Counted from the stretch's first letter, positions 24,235-34,366 are shown. The stretch: 64,000 nt of DNA from an uncultured Eubacterium sp. (GCF_934525195.1 NZ_CAKSZA010000006.1:1-64000), one strand, 5' to 3'. The notes: a model not told the origin generated them from the sequence alone. Program-made: numbers and translations.

Positions 24235-25200
24235 ATGGCTGAGCAGTATTATATTACCTTGAAAAAGATAATTGAAGATTTTGAGCTGGAAATAATCCAT
24301 CTTTCAAAGCCTGCCGAGGATGTGCACATCGTCACAAACGAGGTCAACAGACCGGGCATTGTGTTGACAGGATACACGGATTATTTTGACCCGCTTCGTA
24401 TTCAAATCTTGGGTTGGACAGAACTCGGGTTTTTGCAGAATATGTCTGACAAGGAGCAGGAGGAAGCACTCGGCAAATGGTTGTCGCTTCATCCGGCGGC
24501 TGCGGTTGTTACAAGAGGACTCGAAATTCCGCAGTGTATGATTGACGCTTGCAAAAAACATGATGTTCCGCTTCTCAAAACTCATCAGGAAACATCACCG
24601 TTTTTGGCAGCTCTTATTGCGGAGCTTAACCGTGAGCTTGCTCCGAGAATTACCCGTCACGGCGTTCTTGTTGAGGTTTACGGTGAGGGTGTTTTGATTG
24701 TGGGCGAAAGCGGTGCGGGCAAGAGCGAAACGGCTATCGAGCTTATCAAGCGTGGTCACCGACTTATTGCAGATGATGCGGTCGAAATCAGAAAGGTCAG
24801 CTATAATACCTTGGAGGGCTCTTCGCCAAGCAACATTCGTCACTTTATCGAACTTCGTGGTATCGGAATCATCAACGCACGCCGTATTTTCGGTATGGGT
24901 GCGGTTAAGCCGAAAGAAAAGATTGATATGGTTGTTCAGCTTGAGGAATGGGATGCAACAAAGGCATACGACCGTCTGGGACTTGACAACGAGTACACAA
25001 GACTTTTGGGTGTCAAAGTTCCTGTTATCACTGTTCCGATTACCCCTGGCAGAAACCTTGCGGTAATTGTTGAAACGGCAGCGATGAACAACCGTCAAAA
25101 GAAGATGGGCTACAACGGTGCAAAAGAACTTATGCACAATCTCGGCATTGATGACATCGAGCCTACCGATAAGGAACTCGAACTTTGGGCAAACTCATAA
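24235..25200 (+). CDS. hprK: HPr kinase/phosphorylase
   Basis: A 321-residue HprK/P that phosphorylates or dephosphorylates Ser46 of HPr in response to glycolytic flux. Walker A GESGAGKSETAIEL near residue 160; the family signature VELRGIGIINARRIFGMGAV appears as HFIELRGIGIINARRIFG; the C-terminal LLGVKVPVITVPITPGRNLAVIVETAAMN is typical. ATG 24235 has GAGGTG seven bases before; an ATG 30 bases upstream lacks a site. First gene of a run through pfkA. Confidence 0.95.
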   Translation: MAEQYYITLKKIIEDFELEIIHLSKPAEDVHIVTNEVNRPGIVLTGYTDYFDPLRIQILGWTELGFLQNMSDKEQEEALGKWLSLHPAAAVVTRGLEIPQCMIDACKKHDVPLLKTHQETSPFLAALIAELNRELAPRITRHGVLVEVYGEGVLIVGESGAGKSETAIELIKRGHRLIADDAVEIRKVSYNTLEGSSPSNIRHFIELRGIGIINARRIFGMGAVKPKEKIDMVVQLEEWDATKAYDRLGLDNEYTRLLGVKVPVITVPITPGRNLAVIVETAAMNNRQKKMGYNGAKELMHNLGIDDIEPTDKELELWANS

Positions 25201-25238
25201 AAGCAAAGGAATTTTTTTGAAATATAAGGGGATAAGTT

Positions 25239-26183
25239 ATGTACAGAATTGGTATTGATTTAGGTGGAACAAATATTGTTGCGGCAGTTGTTGATGATGA
25301 TTACAAGATGGTCGCAAAGGCAAAAACTCCTACTGCAATTCCTCGCACACCGGATGAGATTTTTGATGATATTGCAAGGGTGTCAAAGGAAGCAATGGCA
25401 GAAGCGGGAATTACTATTGCCGACATCAAGTCGGTAGGTATCGGTACTCCGGGTACGGTTAATGCAGAGGGTATTATCGAATATGCAAACAACCTCGGAT
25501 TTGACCATGTTCCTGCAAAGCAAATGCTTATTGACAGACTCGGTTGTCCGAATGTTTATGTTGAAAATGATGCAAACTGTGCCGCTCTCGGCGAGGCTGT
25601 TGCAGGTTGTGGACACGGTGCAAAGGATTTTGTTGCCGTAACTCTCGGCACAGGCGTTGGCTCGGGTATTATTATTGACGGCAAAATTGTTTCAGGCGCA
25701 AACAATGCAGGCGGTGAGTGCGGCCATACAGTTATCGTTGTTGACGGTGAACCTTGCACTTGTGGCAGAAAGGGTTGTTGGGAGGCTTATGCTTCAGCTA
25801 CTGCTCTTATCAATCAAACAAAGAGAGCTATGGAAGAATATCCTGATTCTGTTATGCACGAGCTTGCAAAGGAAGAAGGCAAGGTTTCGGGCAGAACAGC
25901 GTTTGACGCAATGCGCAGAGGCGACATTGCAGGTATCAAGGTTGTTGACAAGTATTGCAAGTATGTGGCTTGCGGTCTTATCAATCTTGTAAATATCTTC
26001 CAGCCTGAAATTATTTGTATCGGCGGTGGTATCTGCAACGAGGGCGAAACACTTTTGCGTCCGATCCGCAGATATGTTGAAAGCGAAAGATACAGCGTTT
26101 ATTCAAAGATTCAGTCAAAAATCTGCAAGGCAGAGCTTGGCAATGATGCAGGCATTATCGGTGCCGCAATCTTGGGCGACTGA
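25239..26183 (+). CDS. glcK: ROK-family glucokinase
   Basis: A 314-residue glucokinase. GIDLGGTNIVAAVVD is the ATP phosphate loop, GTPGTVN and VENDANCAALGE (catalytic Asp) follow, and the ROK zinc motif is CTCGRKGCWEAYAS. There is no N-terminal DNA-binding domain, so it is an enzyme and not a repressor. It follows hprK by 38 bases, fitting the sugar-phosphate theme. Confidence 0.92.
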   Translation: MYRIGIDLGGTNIVAAVVDDDYKMVAKAKTPTAIPRTPDEIFDDIARVSKEAMAEAGITIADIKSVGIGTPGTVNAEGIIEYANNLGFDHVPAKQMLIDRLGCPNVYVENDANCAALGEAVAGCGHGAKDFVAVTLGTGVGSGIIIDGKIVSGANNAGGECGHTVIVVDGEPCTCGRKGCWEAYASATALINQTKRAMEEYPDSVMHELAKEEGKVSGRTAFDAMRRGDIAGIKVVDKYCKYVACGLINLVNIFQPEIICIGGGICNEGETLLRPIRRYVESERYSVYSKIQSKICKAELGNDAGIIGAAILGD

Positions 26184-26204
26184 TAAAAATTAGGGTGAAG
26201 CTAA

Positions 26205-27104
26205 TTGAATACAATTTTTGAAAATTTGAAAAGCAAGGGTATTTCCGTTGTTGAAAACGAGCCTATGGCTTTGCACACCACTTTTAAAATCGGCGGTCCT
26301 GCAAAACTTATGGCGTTACCAAAAAGCGAGGAAGAAATATCCGAGGTTATAAAGGAATGTAACGGACAGGGCGTAAGATATTTGACTGTCGGCAACGGCT
26401 CAAATCTGCTTGTGTCGGATGACGGCATAGACGCAGTTGTCATTCTTTTGGGCAAGGAATTCGGTGAGGTCAAGTTGATTGACGACACCACGATTTTTGC
26501 CGAGGCGGGTGCTCCGCTTTTGAAGGTGTGCAGATTTGCTCTTGAAAATGAGTTGACAGGTTTAGAATTTGCCTACGGTATTCCGGGTTCGTGCGGCGGC
26601 GGTGCGTTTATGAACGCAGGTGCGTACGGCGGAGAACTCGGAGATGTGATGTTCCGTTGTGACCATATTGACAAAGACGCCAATAAGGGCAGTTTGGAGG
26701 GCGATGACCTCAAACTTGCATATCGCCATTCCGCTTATTATGAAAACGGCTGTATCATTACAGGTGCGTATTTCAAAATGCAAAAGGCGGATAAGGAAGA
26801 AATTAAAGCCAAAATGGATGATTATATGAGTCGCCGCCGTGACAAGCAACCGCTTGAATATCCGTCGGCAGGCTCAACATTCAAACGACCGAAGGATAAT
26901 TTTGCAGGCGCTCTCATTGAGCAGTGCGGACTTAAAGGCACAAGCGTAGGCGGTGCAGAGGTCAGCACAAAGCATGCAGGATTTGTCATCAACAAGGGTG
27001 GCGCAACTTGCAAGGATGTCCTTGATTTGTGCAAAAAAGTTGCCGACACGGTGAAAGCCGAAAAAGGCATTGACTTGGAAATGGAAGTCCGAGTTACAGA
27101 ATAA
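26205..27104 (+). CDS. murB: UDP-N-acetylenolpyruvoylglucosamine reductase
   Basis: A 299-residue MurB of the short (type II) form. It completes UDP-MurNAc in peptidoglycan synthesis, using FAD and NADPH. FAD motifs HTTFKIGGPAKLMALP and VGNGSNLLVSDDG, GLEFAYGIPGSCGGGAFMNAGAYGGE, and the C-terminal PSAGSTFKRP with the active Ser. Start TTG at 26205 with AGGGTGAAG upstream; no better start was seen. Confidence 0.95.
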   Translation: MNTIFENLKSKGISVVENEPMALHTTFKIGGPAKLMALPKSEEEISEVIKECNGQGVRYLTVGNGSNLLVSDDGIDAVVILLGKEFGEVKLIDDTTIFAEAGAPLLKVCRFALENELTGLEFAYGIPGSCGGGAFMNAGAYGGELGDVMFRCDHIDKDANKGSLEGDDLKLAYRHSAYYENGCIITGAYFKMQKADKEEIKAKMDDYMSRRRDKQPLEYPSAGSTFKRPKDNFAGALIEQCGLKGTSVGGAEVSTKHAGFVINKGGATCKDVLDLCKKVADTVKAEKGIDLEMEVRVTE

Positions 27105-27130
27105 ATATATTTTAGATAGGAGAATTGAAA

Positions 27131-27994
27131 ATGAAAGACTTAGTATTGCTTACAGGCGTATCCGGAGCAGGTAAATCAACCGCAATGGGATTTATGGAGG
27201 ATATTGGATATTATTGTATAGATAATATGCCGGCAGAACTTGTCAGCACATTTATTTCTCTTATTGAAAAATCAGATTCATACAACAAAATTGCGATTGT
27301 AACCGATGTTCGTTCAAGAGGTGTGTACAATGAGTTCAGAAAAAATGTTCAAAGCCTTATGGACAGCAACGACTATACAGTAAGAACAATTTATCTTGAT
27401 ATCAAAAATCATGTTGCACTCCGCAGATATAAACTCACAAGAAGAAAGCATCCTTATGCCGATAAGTTCAACGGTTCTATCGAAGATGCGCTTAATTATG
27501 AAAAGGAAATCCTTGCACCTGTAAGGGAAACGGCAGGATATGTGATTGACACATCGGATTTGACAGCAAATCAGCTCCGTGAGCGTCTTGCCCAAATTCT
27601 TCTCGGTGACGACAAGGAAGTTATGAACCTCCATGTTATGTCATTCGGATTTAAGCACGGTATTCCTACCGATGCGGATTTTGTGCTTGATGTAAGATGC
27701 TTGCCGAATCCTTATTGGATTGAGTCTATGAGAGATAAGACAGGTCTTGACCAAGAGGTTAAGGACTATGTGTTCAGCTTTGAGGAGGCTCACGAGATTT
27801 TTGACCGACTCAAGAATTTGCTTGATTATCTCAACCCTCTTTATATCCGAGAGGGCAAGAGCCAGATTGTTATTGCAATCGGCTGTACGGGCGGTAATCA
27901 CAGAAGTGTTGTTTTTGCAGAAGCACTCAAGGATTACTTCTCTCGCAAGTGGGACAATGTTACCGTCAACCACAGAGACATAAACAGAAAATAA
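27131..27994 (+). CDS. rapZ: RNase adapter/nucleotide-binding protein RapZ (YvcJ)
   Basis: About 287 residues. Walker A LLTGVSGAGKSTAMGFMED at the N-terminus; IDNMPAEL and VTDVRSRG; the C-terminal RapZ domain has DVRCLPNPYW and IAIGCTGGNHRSVVFAE. In enterobacteria RapZ controls amino-sugar synthesis; in Firmicutes the YvcJ form has ATPase and GTPase activity and a less clear role. ATG 27131 fits AGGAG eight bases upstream; TTG 27125 would be too close. It sits between murB and whiA. Confidence 0.93.
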   Translation: MKDLVLLTGVSGAGKSTAMGFMEDIGYYCIDNMPAELVSTFISLIEKSDSYNKIAIVTDVRSRGVYNEFRKNVQSLMDSNDYTVRTIYLDIKNHVALRRYKLTRRKHPYADKFNGSIEDALNYEKEILAPVRETAGYVIDTSDLTANQLRERLAQILLGDDKEVMNLHVMSFGFKHGIPTDADFVLDVRCLPNPYWIESMRDKTGLDQEVKDYVFSFEEAHEIFDRLKNLLDYLNPLYIREGKSQIVIAIGCTGGNHRSVVFAEALKDYFSRKWDNVTVNHRDINRK

Positions 27995-28010
27995 CAGAGG
28001 TACGGCAATA

Positions 28011-28904
28011 ATGTCCTTTTCATCCGATGTAAAAAAAGAACTTGTAGAAATACAGGTTGAAAATAATTGTTGCAAAAAGAGTCTCCTTTACGGAATGGCT
28101 CTTTTTTCAAAGAGCTTTTCGTTCAGGGAAGTTGTTTTTCAGTCAAAAAGCAGGGCAACTGCGGAACTTTATTGTTCTTTGCTGAAAGAACTTTGCTCAA
28201 TCAAGGCGGGGATAAAGGCTTCTCCGTCAGGCAAGATTTATACCGCTTCCGTGAAAAAGGCGGAAAATGTTGTAAGGATAATGTCGTATTTTGCACACGA
28301 CAAGGCTGAAACTTCGCTTCGCATCAATTTTTCAAATTTTGATTGCGAGGAATGTCAGAGTGCGTTTTTAAGAGGCGCATTTTTGGCTTGCGGTGCGGTG
28401 TCCTCACCCGAAAAAGACTATCATCTTGAGTTTTCCGTGCCGTATATGAATTTGTCAAAAAGTCTTGTGACTTGCTTGCAGGAAAAAGAACTTGCACCAA
28501 AAGTCACTCACCGAAAAGGCTACAATATCATATATTTTAAGGACAGCGAGGAAATTGAGGATTGCCTTTATATTATGGGCGCAGGCAAGTCTATGTTTGA
28601 TATGATGAATGTCAAAATAGTCAAGGAAATCCGCAACACTGCAAACAGGAAGGCAAATTGTGACGCTGCCAATATTGAAAAAACAGTTGCGGCGGCTTCT
28701 CCGCAAATTGCCGCAATTATGAAAATAGAAAAGGAGAAGGGGCTTGATTCGTTGTCAGAGCCACTTCGCCAAATGGCTGAAATAAGAATGGAAAACCCCG
28801 ATTTATCCCTCAATGAGCTTGCCAAAATGTTTGACCCGCCGATTAGCAGAAGCGGAGTTAATCACAGGCTTTCAAGGCTTGTTAAGATAGCGGAGGAAAT
28901 ATAA
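28011..28904 (+). CDS. whiA: DNA-binding protein WhiA
   Basis: A 297-residue WhiA with an N-terminal LAGLIDADG-like domain lacking nuclease activity (SFSSDVKKELVEIQV, FLRGAFLACGAVSSPEKDYHLEF) and a C-terminal helix-turn-helix (LSEPLRQMAEIR, LSLNELAKMFDPPISRSGVNHRLSRL). Role in Firmicutes: chromosome segregation and division; in actinobacteria, sporulation control. It starts 16 bases after rapZ; the yvcK gene that often lies between them is absent. Confidence 0.94.
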   Translation: MSFSSDVKKELVEIQVENNCCKKSLLYGMALFSKSFSFREVVFQSKSRATAELYCSLLKELCSIKAGIKASPSGKIYTASVKKAENVVRIMSYFAHDKAETSLRINFSNFDCEECQSAFLRGAFLACGAVSSPEKDYHLEFSVPYMNLSKSLVTCLQEKELAPKVTHRKGYNIIYFKDSEEIEDCLYIMGAGKSMFDMMNVKIVKEIRNTANRKANCDAANIEKTVAAASPQIAAIMKIEKEKGLDSLSEPLRQMAEIRMENPDLSLNELAKMFDPPISRSGVNHRLSRLVKIAEEI

Positions 28905-28919
28905 TAACGAGGTAATTGT

Positions 28920-31900
28920 ATGTTCACTCATCTTCATTTGCACACGCAGTTCAGCTTGCTTGACGGCGCTTGCCGTTTGGGCGAGCTTGTCAGTCGTGCA
29001 AAGGAGCTGGGGATGAATTCTCTTGCCATAACCGACCACGGCAATATGTACGGTGCCGTGGATTTTTATCGTGAGTGCAAAAAGCAGGGTATCAAGCCGA
29101 TTATCGGCTGTGAAGTTTATGTTGCGCCACGAAGCAGATACGATAAGGATAAAAATTTTGACAGCAAATATAACCACCTCATTTTGCTTGTAAAAAACGA
29201 GGTCGGCTACAAAAATCTTATAAAAATGGTGTCGCTGTCGTACACCGAGGGCTTTTATTTTAAGCCGAGGATTGACCGTGATTTGCTTGAAAAATACAGC
29301 GACGGTCTTGTGTGCCTGTCTGCCTGTGTTGCAGGCGAAATCCCACAGCTTTTGTTGGTGAGGGATTATGACGGTGCAAAGCGAACTGCCGAATGGTTCA
29401 ATTCGGTTTTCGGTGACGGCAATTTTTATCTTGAAATGCAAAATCACGGACTTGACGAGGAACGGATTGTTGTTGACGGTGTGAAAAGATTGTCGGCAGA
29501 CACGGGCATTCCGCTTGTTGCAACAAACGATGTTCACTATGTCAGACAACAGGATGCGGAAATTCAGCAGGTGCTTATTTGTATTGCCACCAACCATATT
29601 TTGGGCGAGGACACGGGACTTGAATTCCATTCCGATGATTTTTATCTGAAGAGCGAAAGCGAGATGTCGGAGCTGTTCCACGACACTCCGAGCGCGATAG
29701 AAAACACTCAAAAAATTGCCGATGCGTGCAATTTTGATTTTGAATTCGGCAACACGAAACTTCCGTATTTTGAAACGCCGAACAATATGAACCACTTTGA
29801 ATTTTTTAGGCAAAAGTGCTATGACGGTTTGTACGAACGCTACGGAAAAAATGTTCCGCAATCGTATATCGACCGCCTTGAATACGAACTTGAAACCGTG
29901 GATAAAATGGGCTACACGGACTATTATTTGATAGTTCAGGACTTTGTTCGATTTGCAAAGAGCAGGGATATTCCCGTCGGTCCGGGCAGAGGTTCGGGCG
30001 CAGGTTCGATTGCCGCTTATTGCATTGGAATAACCGACCTTGACCCTATGAAATACGACCTCATTTTTGAGCGATTTCTCAATCCCGAGCGTGTGTCGAT
30101 GCCCGATTTTGATATAGATTTTTGCTACGAACGCAGGGGCGAGGTTATAGATTATGTAACCCAAAAATACGGCGCAGACCATGTTGCACAGATTGTGACC
30201 TTTGGTACACTTCAAACAAAGGCGGCTTTGCGTGATGTCGGCAGAGTTATGGGTATGCCGTATGCAAGGGTCGATTCTGTTGTCAAAATGATTCCAAAAT
30301 CGTTCCACATCAGCATTGATGAGGCGGTGCAAAAAAGCAAGGAACTCCGCAACGCAATGGAGGAGGACTCTCAAATCAAGCGACTTGTTGAGATTGCACG
30401 CAAGGTTGAGGGTATGCCGAGGAACACATCAACTCACGCAGCAGGCGTGGTTATCACCCACGACCCTGTGTCGTCTTATGTTCCGCTTGCAATGAATGAC
30501 GACTTGGTTGTCACGCAGTATATTATGACCACCCTTGAGGAACTCGGACTGCTGAAAATGGACTTTTTGGGGCTTCGCACACTCACCGTGATTGACGATG
30601 CCTCAAAGGCAAGCGGAGTTGACATAAACACAATTCCTATTGATGACGCCGAGGTGTATAAGTTGTTTTCACGAGGTCAAACGGAGGGAATATTCCAGTT
30701 TGAATCATCGGGAATGAAGCAGATGCTCACCAATCTGAAGCCGACAGGCTTGGAAGATTTGATTGCCGCAACTTCGCTTTACAGACCGGGTCCGGCAAGC
30801 CAGATAGACACCTTTGTGCACAATTCAAATAATCCGCAGGACATTACCTATGACACGCCAATGCTTGAGCCGATTTTGAAAAATACCTACGGCTGTATGG
30901 TGTATCAGGAGCAGGTTATGCAGATATTCCGTGAACTTGCGGGTTATAGTTTCGGCAGGGCAGATGTTGTTCGCCGTGCAATGAGCAAAAAGAAGCACGA
31001 TGTTATGGAAAAGGAGCGAGCTTCCTTTGTTGACGGCTGTGCAAAAAACGGAATTTCAAGCGATGTTGCAAACGGAATTTTTGACAAAATGAGCGACTTT
31101 GCATCATACGCTTTCAACAAATCTCACGCAGCGTGCTATGCACTTGTGGCTTATCGTTGCGCTTATCTCAAAAAATATCATCCGTCAAGGTTTATGGCGG
31201 CGCTTCTCACTTCTGTTTTGGAGGATTCCAACAAGGTGGCACGCTATATCGCAGAGTGCAAAAGGCTCGGTATTCGCCTTGCTCCGCCAGATATAAACAG
31301 CTCTATGAAAGGCTTTACGGCAGGCAGCGACAGGGTGATTAATTACGGTCTTTTGGGTATAAAAAATCTTGGCAACGATTTTATTGAGGATATAATCAAA
31401 GAACGAAAAAACGGCAAATTCAATGATATTTTTGATTTTTGCACAAGGCTTCAAGGCGGAAAATTTAACCGCCGTGCAGTTGAAGCGCTTATTCAGTGCG
31501 GTGCGTTTGACGGTTTGGGCGCAAATCGCAGACAAATGCTCAGCGCACTTCCTGTGATTTTGACGAATATCGAAGCGAAATATCGTCGAACTATGTACGG
31601 TCAGGTCGGATTGTTCGATATAAGCGATGATTTCAGCGATAATTTTGAACTTCCGAGAGTTGACGAGTTCCCAAAATCGGAACTTTTGCAAATGGAAAAG
31701 GAAATGACGGGACTTTATTTGTCGGGTCATCCGATGGATAGGTATGACGGCTATGTCAAAAGGGCAGGCTGTGTTCGCACTTATGATGTGCTTGAGGCAG
31801 GCAATGAAATGTCACAGATTAAAGACGGTTCAAGCGTCAAACTTTGTGGCACGATTACCCGGATTTCCGTAAAGCAAACACGCACAAGCAATATGAGTAT

Positions 31901-32339
31901 GGCTTTTGTGACGCTTGAGGATTTGTACGGCACAGTTGAAATTGTGCTGTTCCCAAAGATTTTTGCAAAATACGGCGAAATGATTACACCTAACAATGTT
32001 GTTTCGGCGTCGGGAACTGTGTCAATCGAGGAAGAAAAAGAACCTAAAATTCTTGTCAATGCAGTTGTCAAACCGACTGTTGATACGGCTGTCGGCGCTG
32101 AACAAAAACAAAAACGCAATGGCTTGTTCTTGCGGTTTAAGTCGAAAAATGACGACCGAATCGCAGAAGTGAAAACCGTTTTGGCAGGGTACAAGGGCGA
32201 TTTCCCGATGTATTATTATCTTGAGGACGAGCAGAGATATATCAAGGCTCAACCGCAGAATTTTGTCAGGTACGATGACGGACTTGTCAGGGTGCTGAAA
32301 GGAATATTGGGAGAAGAAAATGTTGCAGTAAAATTTTAA
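28920..32339 (+). CDS. dnaE: DNA polymerase III subunit alpha, DnaE
   Basis: A 1139-residue C-family polymerase of the DnaE type. N-terminal PHP domain (HLHTQFSLLDGACRL, DHGNMYGAVDFY), palm with the catalytic aspartates in MPDFDIDFCYERR near residue 395, a helix-hairpin-helix region (about 830-900) and a C-terminal OB domain (SVKLCGTITRISVKQTRTSN, near 970). It lacks the intrinsic proofreading exonuclease of PolC. It is 15 bases after whiA and followed by pfkA, a known Firmicutes order. Confidence 0.96.
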   Translation: MFTHLHLHTQFSLLDGACRLGELVSRAKELGMNSLAITDHGNMYGAVDFYRECKKQGIKPIIGCEVYVAPRSRYDKDKNFDSKYNHLILLVKNEVGYKNLIKMVSLSYTEGFYFKPRIDRDLLEKYSDGLVCLSACVAGEIPQLLLVRDYDGAKRTAEWFNSVFGDGNFYLEMQNHGLDEERIVVDGVKRLSADTGIPLVATNDVHYVRQQDAEIQQVLICIATNHILGEDTGLEFHSDDFYLKSESEMSELFHDTPSAIENTQKIADACNFDFEFGNTKLPYFETPNNMNHFEFFRQKCYDGLYERYGKNVPQSYIDRLEYELETVDKMGYTDYYLIVQDFVRFAKSRDIPVGPGRGSGAGSIAAYCIGITDLDPMKYDLIFERFLNPERVSMPDFDIDFCYERRGEVIDYVTQKYGADHVAQIVTFGTLQTKAALRDVGRVMGMPYARVDSVVKMIPKSFHISIDEAVQKSKELRNAMEEDSQIKRLVEIARKVEGMPRNTSTHAAGVVITHDPVSSYVPLAMNDDLVVTQYIMTTLEELGLLKMDFLGLRTLTVIDDASKASGVDINTIPIDDAEVYKLFSRGQTEGIFQFESSGMKQMLTNLKPTGLEDLIAATSLYRPGPASQIDTFVHNSNNPQDITYDTPMLEPILKNTYGCMVYQEQVMQIFRELAGYSFGRADVVRRAMSKKKHDVMEKERASFVDGCAKNGISSDVANGIFDKMSDFASYAFNKSHAACYALVAYRCAYLKKYHPSRFMAALLTSVLEDSNKVARYIAECKRLGIRLAPPDINSSMKGFTAGSDRVINYGLLGIKNLGNDFIEDIIKERKNGKFNDIFDFCTRLQGGKFNRRAVEALIQCGAFDGLGANRRQMLSALPVILTNIEAKYRRTMYGQVGLFDISDDFSDNFELPRVDEFPKSELLQMEKEMTGLYLSGHPMDRYDGYVKRAGCVRTYDVLEAGNEMSQIKDGSSVKLCGTITRISVKQTRTSNMSMAFVTLEDLYGTVEIVLFPKIFAKYGEMITPNNVVSASGTVSIEEEKEPKILVNAVVKPTVDTAVGAEQKQKRNGLFLRFKSKNDDRIAEVKTVLAGYKGDFPMYYYLEDEQRYIKAQPQNFVRYDDGLVRVLKGILGEENVAVKF

Positions 32340-32365
32340 CGATTTTTGCACTTATTATTTAACTC

Positions 32366-32394
32366 TTGACAATATATGTAATATTAAGTAAAAT
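32366..32394 (+). promoter_or_regulatory. probable promoter of pfkA
   Basis: TTGACA (32366-32371), 17 bases, TAAAAT (32389-32394). It gives pfkA its own start in the 144-base gap after dnaE. Confidence 0.6.
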
Positions 32395-32483
32395 ATATAA
32401 GTGATAATTTATTCACAGACTTAACAACTATAAATAATTGTAATTCAATTAACATATTTGTATTTTGGACGGAGGAAAATATT

Positions 32484-33449
32484 ATGAAAACTATCGCAGT
32501 TTTAACAAGCGGCGGCGACGCACCTGGTATGAATGCTGCCATTCGTGCAGTTGTAAGAACAGCGTGTGAAAACGGAATTAAGGTATATGGCGTTGTAAGA
32601 GGCTATAACGGTCTTATCAACGGTGATTTTATAGAGATGGACTTGCGTTCGGTATCCGACATTATCAATCGTGGCGGTACAATTCTTTATTCTGCAAGAA
32701 GTGCAGAATTCTCAACAGAAGAGGGTATGCGCAAGGCTGTACGCACCTGCCGTGAAAAGGGCATTGAGGGCGTTGTTGTTATCGGCGGTGACGGTTCATT
32801 CCGTGGCGCTCGTGACCTCAGCGAAAGAGGAATCCCTTGCGTAGGCGTTCCGGGCACTATCGACAATGATATTGCTTGCTGTGACTACACAATCGGTTAC
32901 GACACTTGCCTTAACACTATCATGGATATGGTAGACAGAATTCGTGACACCTCAGAATCTCACGACAGATGTGCCGTTATTGAAGTTATGGGCAGACGTG
33001 CAGGCTATCTTGCACTCAATGCAGGTATCGCTTGCGGTGCAACATCAATCCTTATTCCTGAGGTTGAGGTTGACATCGAAAAGCATGTTATCGAGAGAAT
33101 GAGAAAAACTCAAAGAACAGACAAAAAGCACTTCATCATCATTGTTGCAGAGGGTTGCGGAGTTGATGTCCACGAACTTGCAAAGCACATTCAGGATGAA
33201 ACAGGCGTTGAATCAAGAGCAACTGTTCTCGGCCACACACAGCGTGGCGGTTATCCTACCGTTAAGGACAGAGTTATGGCTACCCGTATGGGCAACTATG
33301 CAGTAAAACTTCTTATGAACAATATCGGCAACAGAGTTGTTGCGGCTCAAAAGGAAGATGTTGTTGATTATGATATCTTTGAAGCACTCAATATGACAAA
33401 GACTATTGATATGAACCTTTACAATATTGCTCACGAGGTATCAATCTAA
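32484..33449 (+). CDS. pfkA: ATP-dependent 6-phosphofructokinase
   Basis: A 321-residue PfkA. MKTIAVLTSGGDAPGMNAAIRAVVR is the nucleotide loop; GGDGSFRGA and PGTIDNDIACCDYTIGYDT carry the catalytic Asp; EVMGRRAGYLAL and LGHTQRGGYPTVKDR bind fructose 6-phosphate. GGDGS (not GDD) points to ATP rather than pyrophosphate as donor. Allosteric tetramer as usual for bacterial PfkA. Confidence 0.95.
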   Translation: MKTIAVLTSGGDAPGMNAAIRAVVRTACENGIKVYGVVRGYNGLINGDFIEMDLRSVSDIINRGGTILYSARSAEFSTEEGMRKAVRTCREKGIEGVVVIGGDGSFRGARDLSERGIPCVGVPGTIDNDIACCDYTIGYDTCLNTIMDMVDRIRDTSESHDRCAVIEVMGRRAGYLALNAGIACGATSILIPEVEVDIEKHVIERMRKTQRTDKKHFIIIVAEGCGVDVHELAKHIQDETGVESRATVLGHTQRGGYPTVKDRVMATRMGNYAVKLLMNNIGNRVVAAQKEDVVDYDIFEALNMTKTIDMNLYNIAHEVSI

Positions 33450-33467
33450 CATAAAATGTAAAAAGCT

Positions 33468-33500
33468 CTGCCGTAAGCATTTTTGTTTGCGGCAGTTTTT
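33468..33500 (+). terminator. terminator after pfkA
   Basis: CTGCCGTAAGC pairs with GTTTGCGGCAG (two wobble pairs), followed by TTTTTG. Confidence 0.8.
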
Positions 33501-33562
33501 GTCTTAATTTTCCTGTGGAAAATTGTTCTTTGCTATGATATAATTTCCACAAAGGAGCATAT

Positions 33563-34366
33563 ATGCCAGCAACAAAAAAGAAAAAACGAACAAAAACCCG
33601 CATTTCCAAAAAGCAAAAGGAAAAGCGAAAAAAGCTGATTGTGTCGGTCACAGCGGTTTTGCTTGCCGTGATTGTGGCGTTGGTGTCAATTTCCGTGTCG
33701 CACACGGGCAGAAAGTTGCCAAATCCACTTTTGGGGATAGACAAGGAAGCTGCCTATGGAGTGGATGTTTCGCACCACAACGGCAAAATCAATTGGAAAA
33801 AACTGAAAAACGAGGTCGATTTTGTAATTATAAGAGTCGGCTATCGTGGATATGAAAAAGGCAATGTCTGTATCGACAAAAATGCCGAAAAAAACCTAAA
33901 AGGCGCAAACAAGGTCGGTATACCTGTCGGAGTGTATTTTTACACCCAGGCGGTCAATGAGGACGAAGCAAGGGAAGAAGCGCAAGCCACCCTTGATGTC
34001 ATAAAAAAATACGACATTTCTTTGCCTGTTTTTTATGATTTTGAATATCCGTCTTCATCGGGCAAACACACAGGCAGACTCTATTCTGCACAACTTGACA
34101 AAAAACAAAATGTAAAGCTCATAAACACTTTTTGCAAAGAAATTGAGGACGCAGGCTATCAAAGCGGACTTTATGCCTCGTCTTTTATGTTCAAAAGCAA
34201 TTTCAAAATGAGCGAACTTTCAAATTCCGTTTACATATGGGTTGCCGATTATAACGACACCGTGTCTTACAGCGGTGATTACGATTTGTGGCAGTTCAGC
34301 GACAAGGGCAAAGTCAGCGGAATTAACAAAAAAACAGACGAAAACTATTGGTACATTAAAAAATAA
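33563..34366 (+). CDS. membrane-anchored GH25 lysozyme
   Basis: A 267-residue protein. Residues 1-23 are extremely basic (KKKKRTKTRISKKQKEKRKK), followed by one membrane segment (about 24-45), so the enzyme domain is outside and tethered. The GH25 catalytic domain (about 60-267) has YGVDVSHHNGKINW with the conserved Asp and PVFYDFEYP with the Asp-x-Glu pair. GH25 muramidases cut between MurNAc and GlcNAc in peptidoglycan. A TATAAT at 33539-33544 may be its -10 box. Next to a second GH25 gene. Confidence 0.88.
   Translation: MPATKKKKRTKTRISKKQKEKRKKLIVSVTAVLLAVIVALVSISVSHTGRKLPNPLLGIDKEAAYGVDVSHHNGKINWKKLKNEVDFVIIRVGYRGYEKGNVCIDKNAEKNLKGANKVGIPVGVYFYTQAVNEDEAREEAQATLDVIKKYDISLPVFYDFEYPSSSGKHTGRLYSAQLDKKQNVKLINTFCKEIEDAGYQSGLYASSFMFKSNFKMSELSNSVYIWVADYNDTVSYSGDYDLWQFSDKGKVSGINKKTDENYWYIKK

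Noticed and set aside
28872..30374. 500-codon open frame on the minus strand across the start of dnaE
   Set aside because: It is antisense to a well-supported DnaE with full PHP and palm motifs; its translation is rich in Cys, His and Asn and has no family features. It arises from the codon bias of dnaE.
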